Notes: a model not told the origin generated them from the sequence alone. DNA of 64,000 bases from an uncultured Pseudomonadota bacterium (GCA_913057905.1 CAJXPB010000002.1:248001-312000), one strand, 5' to 3'. Shown: positions 29,490 through 37,584, numbered from the stretch's first letter. Program-made: numbers and translations.

Positions 29490-31031
29490 ATGAAACTCTC
29501 ACCGCACAGCCACAAGACGTACTGGGACTTTCACGCCTGGGGGGGCGTGATCCTGGGTCTGATCGGCTTCGTGATGTTCACGGTCGGCAGCGTCATCGTC
29601 TTTCGTGACGCCATCGCCACGTGGCAGGATCCGATGGCCCAGAAAGCGAGCCCCGATGCGTCGCTGGAGCACCAGGTCGACCTGGCCGGCGCCGAGATGG
29701 CCGACCGCAAGGTCACCGATTTTGCCCTGATCTTTCCCCATGACGGGGAAGGGTTGTTGAGGACGGGTTACTTCGACCCGGCCAGCTCCAGCTACACCGA
29801 ATCCTGGGTCGACGCCGACAAAGACCGCCTGGTCCCCAAGCGCGACAAGTCGGCGACCCTGCTGTACCACATCCATACCCTCTACTCGCCGTCGGCCGGA
29901 TGGGCCTACTACATCTACCTGGCGGCGGGGTTCATCTCCGCGATTCTGGTCATGATCCTGGTGACCGGGGTCCTGATCCATCTACGCAATATCGTCCAGC
30001 AATTCCACCAGTACCGGCCCGAGGCCAGGCCGCTGGTAAAGTGGAATGACATGCACAAGGTGCTGGGCGTGATGAGCGTGCCATTCCAGCTTCTGTTCGC
30101 CTACAGCGCCGTGATCATCGTGCTGGGACCGATGTTTGTGGGCGGCATCGCCGGGCCGATCTTCGATGGAGAACAAGGCGAGACGCGTCAGGAACTCACC
30201 GGCGCCATCGCGCGACCCGGCCACGAGGCAGGCGAAGCCGCCGAGATGATCCCGGCCGATGAAATCGTCGCAACGGCCCGACAGAAGCGTCCGGGCCTGA
30301 AGCTCGACCAACTCAGATTTCGCCACTACGGCCACGAAGGCGCCTACGTCGACGTCCGCGGCACGCTTCCAGACGAGCATTTCTCTCGTACGATCGTCCG
30401 CGTCGATCCCGAAAGCGGCTCGGTCATGGCGGTCTCGGGCCCCGACACTCGAAGCAGCTCTGCGACCCTGCGCCGGGCCCTGATCGACCTGCACATCGTC
30501 GGCCTGGGCGGCATGGGCCTGCACATAGTCGCCGTGCTTTTGGGTCTGGCCTCGGCCGCCTCGATGCTGACGGGCATCGGCATCTGGCTGGCCCGCCGTC
30601 GACGCCGCCGGGACTCACTGGCGGATCGACTGCTCGAGAAGGCCACCGCCGGCGTCGGCACGGCCACCATCATCGGCATCGCCTGGATCTTTCTGGGAAG
30701 CCGGCTGATCCCCTGGACGATGGAGGGGCGCTGGTGGGCGCAGGAATGGACCTTCTACGTCGTCTGGCTCGGGGGCGTTCTGTCGGCCTTTCTGGCGACC
30801 GAACTCCGCGCGCTGTGGCGCCGTCGGCTGATCATCTCCGGCGTGCTGTTCGCGGCCGCCCCGTTTGCCGCCCTCCGCCACTCGAGTGCCGGACTCTTCG
30901 GGTGGCTCACCGACGCTCAAGCTGAGTTGCATCCGCATGTGGTGGGCGTCGACATCGGGCTGATTCTCGCGGCCATCGCGTGCGTCGCCTCGGCCCTGCT
31001 CTTGCCGTCTGCCGACACGGAGGCTGAATAG
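29490..31031 (+). CDS. PepSY-associated transmembrane protein (probable siderophore-iron reductase)
   Basis: This 513-aa integral membrane protein has the PepSY_TM layout: a first helix after HKTYWDFHAWGGVILGLIGFVMF, a periplasmic PepSY region (about 55-130), the HIHTLYSP segment, then further helices (about 145-170, 200-225, 345-370, 390-500). Conserved His in the helices (H14, HIH near 131-133, H191 and HIVG near 335) could bind haem. PepSY_TM proteins beside TonB receptors (PiuB, FsrB-like) are thought to reduce ferric siderophores at the inner membrane. It sits 15 bp after the MxcI-like gene and 2 bp before the next gene. Confidence 0.85.
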   Translation: MKLSPHSHKTYWDFHAWGGVILGLIGFVMFTVGSVIVFRDAIATWQDPMAQKASPDASLEHQVDLAGAEMADRKVTDFALIFPHDGEGLLRTGYFDPASSSYTESWVDADKDRLVPKRDKSATLLYHIHTLYSPSAGWAYYIYLAAGFISAILVMILVTGVLIHLRNIVQQFHQYRPEARPLVKWNDMHKVLGVMSVPFQLLFAYSAVIIVLGPMFVGGIAGPIFDGEQGETRQELTGAIARPGHEAGEAAEMIPADEIVATARQKRPGLKLDQLRFRHYGHEGAYVDVRGTLPDEHFSRTIVRVDPESGSVMAVSGPDTRSSSATLRRALIDLHIVGLGGMGLHIVAVLLGLASAASMLTGIGIWLARRRRRRDSLADRLLEKATAGVGTATIIGIAWIFLGSRLIPWTMEGRWWAQEWTFYVVWLGGVLSAFLATELRALWRRRLIISGVLFAAAPFAALRHSSAGLFGWLTDAQAELHPHVVGVDIGLILAAIACVASALLLPSADTEAE

Positions 31032-31033
31032 TC

Positions 31034-31405
31034 ATGTTTGAATTTGGTGCCATTGCGTTGACCTACCTCGCCTTTTCGGCCTGGCACGCCGCCCGGCCGG
31101 AGCGACTCCCCGACGATCTACGGCGACTGCCGCACCGTTGGAATATCACGCCGTCCCAGTGGCGCAGACTCGCCCATCTGGTCGGCTGGGCTCTGGTCGT
31201 AGTGGCCGGCCTGCTGGCGGTGACCGGCTCGGATCCACTGGTCGGGCTGATCACGGTCGCGACGGGTGTGATGACCTCGGGCGTGATCATCGTCCTTGGC
31301 TCTCCAGTTGCCCCGCAGTGGGTCTGGGTCGGGACCGCCACCTGCGCCGCGATCACACCCATCCTGATCCTCGGTTCGCTGACGACAGGAGGCGCCCTTG
31401 GTTGA
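31034..31405 (+). CDS. Small membrane protein, DUF3325-like
   Basis: This 123-aa protein has three or four predicted helices (about 3-18, 45-65, 68-88, 95-118). The pattern FEFGAIALTYLAFSAWHAARPERLP, with helix-flanking charges, resembles DUF3325 proteins, which recur beside PepSY proteins in iron-uptake operons. No function is known. It starts 2 bp after the PepSY gene, with GGAGG about 10 nt before the ATG, and overlaps the next gene by 8 nt, so translational coupling is likely. Confidence 0.65.
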   Translation: MFEFGAIALTYLAFSAWHAARPERLPDDLRRLPHRWNITPSQWRRLAHLVGWALVVVAGLLAVTGSDPLVGLITVATGVMTSGVIIVLGSPVAPQWVWVGTATCAAITPILILGSLTTGGALG

Positions 31406-31688
31406 CCACCTCGAAGACTCGCCATCGACGTTCGACCTGGGCGGATCACTGAAGCGATGGGTCGGCGGCACCATCTGGCTCGTCGCATGCCTGTTTGGGC
31501 CGATCCCATGGCTAGTCCTGGCGACCGTGGCATTTGAAAACCTCGCCGGCTCGCCGGGCATCGCCGTCGGATTCATCGGGGCGCCCGCTCTGTGGTGTGC
31601 CCTGACGCTGGGCGCGGTCTGGCTGACGCGACGTTGGATTCCACCGTTGGCCGCCGCCCTGGGGCTGCTGCTGCTCATGACTCTGTAA
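31398..31688 (+). CDS. Small membrane protein of the iron operon (96 aa)
   Basis: The start is a TTG at 31398, chosen because AGGAGG (31387-31392) lies 5-6 nt upstream and the gene overlaps the end of the previous one by 8 nt. The protein has three predicted helices (about 22-42, 52-72, 78-95). Small proteins at this spot in PepSY operons are often DUF3649 members, but I cannot confirm that here. It is likely part of the same membrane complex as the PepSY and DUF3325-like proteins. Confidence 0.65.
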   Translation: MVDHLEDSPSTFDLGGSLKRWVGGTIWLVACLFGPIPWLVLATVAFENLAGSPGIAVGFIGAPALWCALTLGAVWLTRRWIPPLAAALGLLLLMTL

Positions 31689-31706
31689 ACGAGCGAATAT
31701 CACGCC

Positions 31707-32381
31707 ATGCATACCGTAGAGACGATTCAATCTATCATGCTCAGTTGGGGTGCCGGCTGGGTTCTCTGGTTGCTCATTCTGCTGTCGATCGCCAGTGCCG
31801 GTGTGGCCATCGAGCGGTGGCTCTGCTTTCGGCGTCGAAGCTCCGACGTCAAAGCCCTGGCCGCCGAGATCGACGCTCACCTGGCGGACGGGGACATCGA
31901 CGGCGCGCTCGAGTCCCTGCAGACCGTCGAATCCGTGGGCGCGGCGGTGGTGCGCTCCGGTCTGAAGCTGGCGGACCGTGGGCCGGAGGCCGCCGAACGC
32001 GCCATGCGCAGCGCGATGGCCGTCGAGCGCAAGGACCTGGAAGACCGACTGTCGTTTCTGGGTACCCTGGGCAACAATGCGCCGTTTATCGGACTGTTTG
32101 GCACGGTCATCGGCGTGTTGCTTGCCTTTGAATCGCTGGCCGACAAGGGCGGCATGGCATCGGGCGCGGCCCAGACGGCCGTCATGAGCGCGATCTCCGA
32201 GGCGCTGGTCGCCACGGCCGTCGGCATCGCCGTCGCTCTGCCCGCTGTAGCCGCTTACAACTACTTTCAGCGGCGCATCGCCGTGATGCTCGACGAGGCC
32301 GAGACGCTGTCGAATCTGACCCTGGCCTACCTGAGCGACACGAGTGGCCAGGTGGACCGCAACATGGACGGGGAGGTCTAA
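31707..32381 (+). CDS. exbB: ExbB-type proton channel subunit (MotA/TolQ/ExbB family)
   Basis: This 224-aa inner-membrane protein has one N-terminal helix (about 13-35), a large cytoplasmic loop and two C-terminal helices. The family core LSFLGTLGNNAPFIGLFGTVIGVLLAF and the second-helix segment ISEALVATAVGIAVALPAVAAYNYF are present, including the TAVG threonine expected to line the proton path. It lies with exbD and tonB at the end of the iron operon and should energise the fused receptor upstream. Confidence 0.93.
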   Translation: MHTVETIQSIMLSWGAGWVLWLLILLSIASAGVAIERWLCFRRRSSDVKALAAEIDAHLADGDIDGALESLQTVESVGAAVVRSGLKLADRGPEAAERAMRSAMAVERKDLEDRLSFLGTLGNNAPFIGLFGTVIGVLLAFESLADKGGMASGAAQTAVMSAISEALVATAVGIAVALPAVAAYNYFQRRIAVMLDEAETLSNLTLAYLSDTSGQVDRNMDGEV

Positions 32382-32382
32382 G

Positions 32383-32820
32383 ATGGCCGGCTCACCGAAC
32401 CTCAATACCAGGGGCCCGCGCGGCGGCATCATCCAGGGCATCAACGTCACGCCCCTGGTTGACATTTTGCTGGTTCTGCTCGTGATCTTCATGGTCACCG
32501 CCCAGTTCACTTCGCCGCAGGCGATCCCTCTGAACCTGCCGCAATCGAGCGAGTCCGACACCATGCAGATGGTCTTTTCGGTGACGGTGCCCGAGGACGG
32601 GCCGCTGCAAGTCGACGGTGAAACGGTCACGGGGGAACAACTCCCCGAGCTGGCCAAAAAGGCGCTCGAGGATGACCCGAAGCTCCGCGCCGTCATCCAG
32701 GCCGACGGCGATGTGCCGCATCGCCGCGTGATCTCGGTGATGGACGCCCTGCGCGAAGGGGGACTGTCCCGCGTCGCCTTCGCGACGACGCCGTCGACGG
32801 AATCGCCGGAGGAGGGATGA
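32383..32820 (+). CDS. exbD: ExbD-type biopolymer transport protein
   Basis: This 145-aa protein has a short cytoplasmic N-terminus, one helix starting at NVTPLVDILLVLLVIFMV with the proton-carrying Asp (the D of PLVDILL), and a periplasmic domain ending in VISVMDALREGGLSRVAFAT. The ATG at 32383 is preceded by GGGGAGG and lies 1 nt after the exbB stop; an ATG at 32344 in the same frame lies inside exbB and is not used. It pairs with ExbB to form the proton-driven motor. Confidence 0.93.
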   Translation: MAGSPNLNTRGPRGGIIQGINVTPLVDILLVLLVIFMVTAQFTSPQAIPLNLPQSSESDTMQMVFSVTVPEDGPLQVDGETVTGEQLPELAKKALEDDPKLRAVIQADGDVPHRRVISVMDALREGGLSRVAFATTPSTESPEEG

Positions 32821-32821
32821 G

Positions 32822-33859
32822 ATGACCGAGGGTTCCGACAGACAGGAGAGCATCGCCTCGACGATCTTCGGGGCACGCGAGGAGCCGCGCCGAATCGCAC
32901 AGGAGGCCGAACGTAAGCGACGGGCCCGCCGTGCCGAACACACCCCGGCCGACGACTCGCCCGTGGCCATCGTCTTCGGTCTGCGGAACGACGAACCATC
33001 GTCTTCCGGAGGCCGCTGGCGCCGCCCCGCCGTCTCGATCGCCCTCGCCGTGGCAGCCCATCTTCTCTTGACCGGACTCGCCTGGTCGGGCGGCATGGGC
33101 ACCTACGAGCCCCCCGAGGTTCCGGAACCCGACGAGCCGATGACCGTGAGCACCATGACCGTGCCGACGGCGACCGAACCGCCACCAAAGCCAGAGCCGG
33201 AGCCGACACCCGAGCCCGCCGAACCGGAACCCGAACCGACTCCGAAACCGGAGCCTACGCAACCCGAACCTGCTGAATCCGAGCCGTCGCCCCCGGAACC
33301 TCAACCATCTGAAAAGCCCTCGCCAAAACCGGAGAACGCGCCGGCGGAGGATTCATCCAGCAAGGAGGCCGCTCCCGCGCCTGCCCAGGCCGGCGAGGTC
33401 GTCAGCCAGGACTCTCCCGACTCGCAGGTCGCCGACTTCACCGATTTCGAGATGACCGAGGGCAGCGGCGACGACTACGCCGGCGGCGTCACGGCTTCCG
33501 ACGGCACCTCCACCGAATCCGTCGGCAAAGACGAGGTCCACGAAGACGGCGTCGCCGATGGAACGGGCGAAGGCCCGGCCACTGGCTCACCGGCCCGCCC
33601 CGCCGGCACCGACTGGGACTGCACCTGGCCTAAACAGGCCCGCTCCCTGTCGACCGACGAAGAGACCGTCACCCTGCGCGTGAACGTCAAGGCCGACGGC
33701 ACGCCGACCAAAGCGACCGTCCTGTCGGACCCCGGTCACGGCTTCGGCCGCGCCGCGCGCCGCTGCGCCCTCTCGCGCTCCTATCAGCCGGCGACCAACC
33801 GCTCCGGCCAGACCATCTCCGCCCAGACGCCCCCGATCCGCGTGCGGTTTACGCGGTAG
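32822..33859 (+). CDS. tonB: TonB-type energy transducer
   Basis: This 345-aa protein has an unusually long charged cytoplasmic N-terminus (1-67), one membrane helix (about 68-88, AVSIALAVAAHLLLTGLAW), a Pro/Glu/Lys-rich linker (about 95-190), an acidic region, and a TonB C-terminal domain (about 255-345). The last contains VTLRVNVKADGTPTKATVLSDPGHGFGRAARRCALSRSYQPA. GGAGG precedes the ATG, 1 nt after exbD. It is the last gene of the operon and is followed by inverted repeats. The receptor has its own TonB-like domain, so two such domains are encoded in one operon. Confidence 0.9.
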   Translation: MTEGSDRQESIASTIFGAREEPRRIAQEAERKRRARRAEHTPADDSPVAIVFGLRNDEPSSSGGRWRRPAVSIALAVAAHLLLTGLAWSGGMGTYEPPEVPEPDEPMTVSTMTVPTATEPPPKPEPEPTPEPAEPEPEPTPKPEPTQPEPAESEPSPPEPQPSEKPSPKPENAPAEDSSSKEAAPAPAQAGEVVSQDSPDSQVADFTDFEMTEGSGDDYAGGVTASDGTSTESVGKDEVHEDGVADGTGEGPATGSPARPAGTDWDCTWPKQARSLSTDEETVTLRVNVKADGTPTKATVLSDPGHGFGRAARRCALSRSYQPATNRSGQTISAQTPPIRVRFTR

Positions 33860-33867
33860 CGGCGGCC

Positions 33868-33940
33868 ATTTTCCTATTTCGGGCATTTTCTCGCGTAGGA
33901 AAATTCAGCATTTGGGAAAACGCATGTTTGGGCATGCGTT
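33868..33940 (+). terminator. Two inverted repeats after tonB, possible terminator
   Basis: A 9-bp perfect stem (33868-33876 with 33896-33904, 19-base loop) is followed by an 8-bp perfect stem (33919-33926 with 33933-33940, 6-base loop). Neither is followed by a clear T-run, so the terminator call is weak. The first also matches the operator-like module found upstream of the next gene. Confidence 0.4.
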
Positions 33941-34083
33941 GTTTCGGAATCGAGATATCACGCTGATCCACGATTCCGGCACGGGCGAGGTGTAGTTTTC
34001 GAACGATGGTCATCCCGGCCTCGCGAGGCGCACAGCGCCTCGCATCGGGCCGGGCGATCACGCGGCGTGTCGCCGCGGAATAG
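33941..34083 (+). repeat. Dispersed intergenic palindromic element, copy B
   Basis: It starts GTTTCGGAATCGAGATATCA and contains GGCACGGGCGAGGTGTAG, then ATCCCGGCCTCGCG. A hairpin follows (GCGAGGCGC with GCGCCTCGC, 34023-34043), then ATCGGGCCGGGCGATCACG, a second hairpin (GCGGCG with CGCCGC) and CGGAATA. It is nearly identical to copy D over its first two thirds. Confidence 0.75.
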
Positions 34084-34170
34084 CCAGGCCAAGATCGACG
34101 AATCAGGGTAAATCGGTCGTGTTCGTGAACGTCTTCCGTCCGCTTCACACAACTACAGGGCAGGAACACC

Positions 34171-34207
34171 TATTTTCGTATATAGAGTGTTTTCTCCAAT
34201 GAGAAAA
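34171..34207 (+). promoter_or_regulatory. Operator-like module, upstream copy
   Basis: TATTTTCGTA, ten bases, then the inverted repeat TTTTCTC-CAAT-GAGAAAA (34190-34207). The same layout recurs exactly 82 bp downstream. Confidence 0.55.
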
Positions 34208-34230
34208 TCAGCTTTTTAGGAAATTACCAC

Positions 34231-34290
34231 TTGACCCGAACCACCAGTGAGATATTTTCGTACTTGATGCCATTTCTCATAGGAGAAAAC
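34231..34290 (+). promoter_or_regulatory. Promoter with second operator-like module
   Basis: TTGACC (34231-34236), a 16-bp spacer and TATTTT (34253-34258) form a fair sigma-70 promoter. The second module copy (TATTTTCGTA at 34253, inverted repeat TTTCTC-ATAG-GAGAAA at 34273-34288) overlaps the -10 box and the start point, a good place for a repressor site. Confidence 0.5.
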
Positions 34291-34305
34291 GACAAAGTTA
34301 CGAAA

Positions 34306-35388
34306 ATGGACGATAGAGAAGCCCGGCAGACATTCGAAAGGACGCTTGAGACGGATCCCGAGTTCTTCTGGCCGCTAAAGGTCGAACTTATCGAGCGTGC
34401 GTTATCGGGCGACAACGGAAACCAGAGGGCGGATCTACGCCTCCAACTGTCGCTCGATGGCACGAGACAGCCGTGTGTGGTTGAGATCGATTCAACATCC
34501 ACGCCGAAATCCGTCGAACGAAAGACAGCGCAAATCCGAGAGTATCTGAACAGGAGGAACGCAGCCGATTGCCCGGCTCTCTTGATCCGTTATCTTTCGG
34601 GTGGAATCGCCGAAGTACTCAAAAAGCGGGGGATGAGTGCACTGGACCTGAACGGAAACTATCTGGTTCAGACATCGAAGTTTGCAGCCGTCCGGCTGGA
34701 CCAGAAGAACCGCTTCCCGCGGTCTCGCCAGATTAAGAATGTCTACCGAGGGACCTCATCGCTCGTCGGCCGGTTCCTCCTGCGAAAGCCAGACGTCTTT
34801 GAACGGGTGCAAGACATTCATGACGGCATCCTGGAACTCGGCGGAGACATCAGCCTTTCCACGGTGTCAAAGGCCCTCTCCGGACTGGACGATGACCTTC
34901 TCATCCACAAGGAGCGGGGCGAAATCCGTCTGACTCAACCGGCGGAGTTGCTCTCCCGCCTGCAATCAGAGTACCGCCAACCGAAGATCCAGAATGAATG
35001 GCGTCTCAAGTTGCCTGAGGACCGCGCGGAACAAGAGCGGTGGCTTACCGGCATGTTCGGCGAAGAGTCTACCTGGCTGTGGGGTGGAGTCACCTCGGCC
35101 GAAACTCGCACATCGTCGCCCTCCGACTCGGTGAGATACGCGTACACTCGCCCATTCGAGACAATTCCGGATAGCCTCCGGGAACGCGAGAATCGACGAT
35201 TTTACAACTGCATCGTCCAGGAAACAGACACGGACTTCGTCTTCTTCGGCCGACAAGATCACCAGGCTGACGACGTGCAATGCTACCTGGAGCTAGCGAA
35301 CCTCCAGGGAGATTCGAGAGTCGCAGAAATCGCTGAAACATACCGTGAGAACATCCTGACACGCTTCCGGGGGACCTCTCCCACATAG
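34306..35388 (+). CDS. AbiEi-like regulator with degenerate nuclease-like N-terminus and winged helix
   Basis: This protein is 360 aa from the ATG at 34306. ATG 34267 and TTG 34231 are also in frame, but both fall in the promoter/operator modules. The N-terminal region resembles a PD-(D/E)XK fold: RADLRLQLSLDG, then CVVEIDSTSTPKSV, where the usual E-x-K lysine is Asp, so it is probably inactive. Next comes LKKRGMSALDLNGNYLV, the RG-x-x-x-x-DL-x-GN motif that I associate with AbiEi-like type IV antitoxins. A winged-helix region follows (ILELGGDISLSTVSKALSGLDDDLLI). No AbiEii-type toxin is nearby. Base composition is lower in GC than the neighbours, suggesting transfer. It likely represses its own promoter through the repeated palindromes. 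Confidence 0.6.
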   Translation: MDDREARQTFERTLETDPEFFWPLKVELIERALSGDNGNQRADLRLQLSLDGTRQPCVVEIDSTSTPKSVERKTAQIREYLNRRNAADCPALLIRYLSGGIAEVLKKRGMSALDLNGNYLVQTSKFAAVRLDQKNRFPRSRQIKNVYRGTSSLVGRFLLRKPDVFERVQDIHDGILELGGDISLSTVSKALSGLDDDLLIHKERGEIRLTQPAELLSRLQSEYRQPKIQNEWRLKLPEDRAEQERWLTGMFGEESTWLWGGVTSAETRTSSPSDSVRYAYTRPFETIPDSLRERENRRFYNCIVQETDTDFVFFGRQDHQADDVQCYLELANLQGDSRVAEIAETYRENILTRFRGTSPT

Positions 35389-35415
35389 TGCATCTTCTCA
35401 GACGGGCAACGCCCC

Positions 35416-36336
35416 TCAATCAACAGAAAACGGAACGGCCTCGGAATCGATGTTCGTCCAGAAGGAAAGTGTGCGGGATCCTGAAACCTGGAGGCGAGCG
35501 GCGATATTTACGAGTTTGATGCCCGGAGTATCGGCTCCCGAGACCCAGCCACTGACGTTCTCGACACGAAGTGTCGACGAGGTCGCTTCCCCGTTTGTCG
35601 ACGTGCATGTCGACTCGACGGAGCCAGCCCTGACGACCGCAGGGCGAAACGATTCTAGCCACACGCGAAATTGCCTTGCTGCCGGCATAGTAACGGTTCG
35701 ATCGTCTTTGAGCACGACCGTACACTCATATTCGGCGCGCTCGGACGTCTCAGCACCGAATGACACCGTCAGGGACGGGGAAGGCAACGAACCATCACCA
35801 CGGTCCAAGCTCAATCCTCCATCCGCTACATCTCCATCGATGTAGTAGCACTCGTCGGACGCCCTGGGAGCGACTTTGAACTTGAGGGCTTCCGCCGTGT
35901 GACACGGCTGAAGTACCGGGTTTTGAAGTTCGATGCGTCGATCACTTTCTCGGACCATTCCGCGAACAACGCCGACCCGCGGACTAGACTGTCGACGAAG
36001 TTCCACGTCCGCAACCTCGTCGTATTCTTCCATGAGCTCCAACCCTTGGACTTGTCCCAGTCCGGAAACGGGCTTCCAGCGATCCGCGGAGGGCCGTTGG
36101 AACTGGCCGTCGGTCACCTCGATGTCCGTATCGTCATCGAGAACAACTCCTTCAGTTCCGTCCTCCGTGGAGCGGATGAGAACCTGCCGTTGCTCTGGAG
36201 GTGTATCAGTCGCGTCTGCCGACCCGTGCTCAAACCATGGCGACTGGCCGTCGCGTACGTCGGTATTACAGCTCGCCGCGGAGATGACGGCGCAGGAGAG
36301 CGCGACTGCCGCAATGGTTGTAATGGGCTTTCGCAT
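35416..36336 (-). CDS. Lipoprotein of unknown function, paralogue of the gene at 36562
   Basis: This 306-aa lipoprotein is not recognised as any family. ATG at 36336 is chosen because GGGAGG lies about 6 nt upstream and the following leader (MRKPITTIAAVALSCAVISAASC) ends in a lipobox. The mature part starts NTDVRDGQSPWFEHGSADATD, with an acidic linker, then two beta-rich halves. Cys pairs (PCHTAEALKF, DECYYIDG, YECTVV, ESTCT) suggest disulfides in an exported protein. It is near-identical over long stretches to the upstream gene, including the last 25 residues and the 3' flank. It could be exposed on the cell surface. Confidence 0.8.
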   Translation of the reverse strand: MRKPITTIAAVALSCAVISAASCNTDVRDGQSPWFEHGSADATDTPPEQRQVLIRSTEDGTEGVVLDDDTDIEVTDGQFQRPSADRWKPVSGLGQVQGLELMEEYDEVADVELRRQSSPRVGVVRGMVRESDRRIELQNPVLQPCHTAEALKFKVAPRASDECYYIDGDVADGGLSLDRGDGSLPSPSLTVSFGAETSERAEYECTVVLKDDRTVTMPAARQFRVWLESFRPAVVRAGSVESTCTSTNGEATSSTLRVENVSGWVSGADTPGIKLVNIAARLQVSGSRTLSFWTNIDSEAVPFSVD

Positions 36337-36398
36337 TGATGACCTCCCTACTTTGGGCGTGCATTGAGAATTCTGGAGATTCGAGGTCCGGGGATCAA

Positions 36399-36478
36399 GT
36401 TGACCCACGATTCGGGGCCAGGCGATCACGCGGCGTGTCGCGCCTTTGGCGCGCCGCCGCGGAATGAGCAAAGGCGGT
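36399..36478 (+). repeat. Dispersed intergenic palindromic element, copy C (short form)
   Basis: It has TGACCCACGATTCGGG, then GGCGATCACGCGGCGTGTCGC. A longer hairpin follows (GCGCC with GGCGC around TTT, nested in GCGGCG...CGCCGC), then GCGGAATGAGCAAAGGCGG. The last part equals the end of copy D. It separates the two paralogous lipoprotein genes. Confidence 0.65.
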
Positions 36479-36561
36479 TCCCGTACCCGTGCGTTCATCC
36501 CGTTCCAAAATAGCGAGGAACTTCTCTCGATTAGGGCATTTTCTCGGACGGGCAACGCCCC

Positions 36562-37572
36562 TCAATCAACAGAGAATGGAACGGCTTCCGAATCGATGTT
36601 CGTCCAGAAGGAAAGTGTCCGGGGTAGTTCGTCGTCGCCATTCTCACCGGTCGGCCCTGAAACCTGGAGGCGAACGGCGATATTTACGAGTTTGATCCCC
36701 GGACTATTGATGCTTCCCGAGACCCATCCAGTGATATCCTGGACTCGAAGTGTCGACGAGGTCGCTTCCCCGTTTGTCACTGTGCATGTGGACTCGACGG
36801 AGCCTTTGCTGACGACCGCAGGGCGAAACGAGTTTAACCGCACACGGAACTGAAATACTGCCGGCCTAATTGCGGTTCGTTCGTCTTCGAGCTCAACAGT
36901 GCACTCATATTTGGCACGCTCGGGCGCCTCACCACCGAATGACACCGTCAAGGCTAGAGATCTCACCCAATCATCCCTTCGGTTTTCCCCGTCCATCCGC
37001 CCGACCACTGCATCTCCATCAATGTAAAAACACTCGTCGGACGCCCGGGGAACGACGTTGAAATCGAAGGCCTCCGCCGTGAGACAGGTCTGGAGTGCAG
37101 AGTTTCGAAGTTCGATGCGTCGATCGCCCTCTCGAACCATTCCGCGAACAACGCCGACCCGAGGGCTAGACAGTCGACGAAGGTCCACGTCCGCAACCTC
37201 GCCGTATTCTTCCATGAGCTCTAAACCTTGGACTTGTCCCAGTCCGGACACGGGCTTCCATCGATCCGCGGAGGGTCGTTGAAACTGGCCGTCGGTCACC
37301 TCGATGTCGGTATCGTCATCGAGAACAACTCCTTCAGTTTCGTCGTCGGTGGAGCGGATGAGAACCTGCCGTTGCTCCGGAGGTGCATCAGTCGCGTCTG
37401 CCGACCCGCGCTCAAACCATGGGGACTGGCCGTCGCGTACGTCGGTATTACAGCCCGCCGCGGAGATGACGGCGCAGGAGAGCGCGATCACGGCCAAGCT
37501 TGTCACGGTGACGGAGTTGATTCCTTCGTCCCCCGAACGGCCATAGATCAGACTTGAATGTGAGTGTCCCAT
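36562..37572 (-). CDS. Lipoprotein of unknown function, paralogue of the gene at 35416
   Basis: This 336-aa lipoprotein has start ATG 37572 with GGAGGAG about 5 nt upstream. It has a longer N-terminal leader than its paralogue (MGHSHSSLIYGRSGDEGINS before the hydrophobic stretch) and a lipobox ISAAGC followed by the same NTDVRDGQSPWFE. The body keeps the same Cys pattern. It differs from the paralogue mainly by an insert near the C-terminus (SGPTGENGDDELPRT) and by scattered changes. It lies 12 bp after the 195-aa lipoprotein gene and is surely co-transcribed with it. No known family was recognised. Confidence 0.8.
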   Translation of the reverse strand: MGHSHSSLIYGRSGDEGINSVTVTSLAVIALSCAVISAAGCNTDVRDGQSPWFERGSADATDAPPEQRQVLIRSTDDETEGVVLDDDTDIEVTDGQFQRPSADRWKPVSGLGQVQGLELMEEYGEVADVDLRRLSSPRVGVVRGMVREGDRRIELRNSALQTCLTAEAFDFNVVPRASDECFYIDGDAVVGRMDGENRRDDWVRSLALTVSFGGEAPERAKYECTVELEDERTAIRPAVFQFRVRLNSFRPAVVSKGSVESTCTVTNGEATSSTLRVQDITGWVSGSINSPGIKLVNIAVRLQVSGPTGENGDDELPRTLSFWTNIDSEAVPFSVD

Positions 37573-37584
37573 CGTACTCCTCCA

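Noticed and set aside
33941-34083. Insertion sequence ends
   Set aside because: Copies of the palindromic element have no transposase and no obvious target duplication in this window, so they are listed only as dispersed repeats.
36114-37557. Plus-strand open frames opposite the two lipoprotein genes
   Set aside because: Both paralogues show matching mirror frames, as expected for antisense shadows. The minus-strand genes have signal peptides, lipoboxes and ribosome sites.
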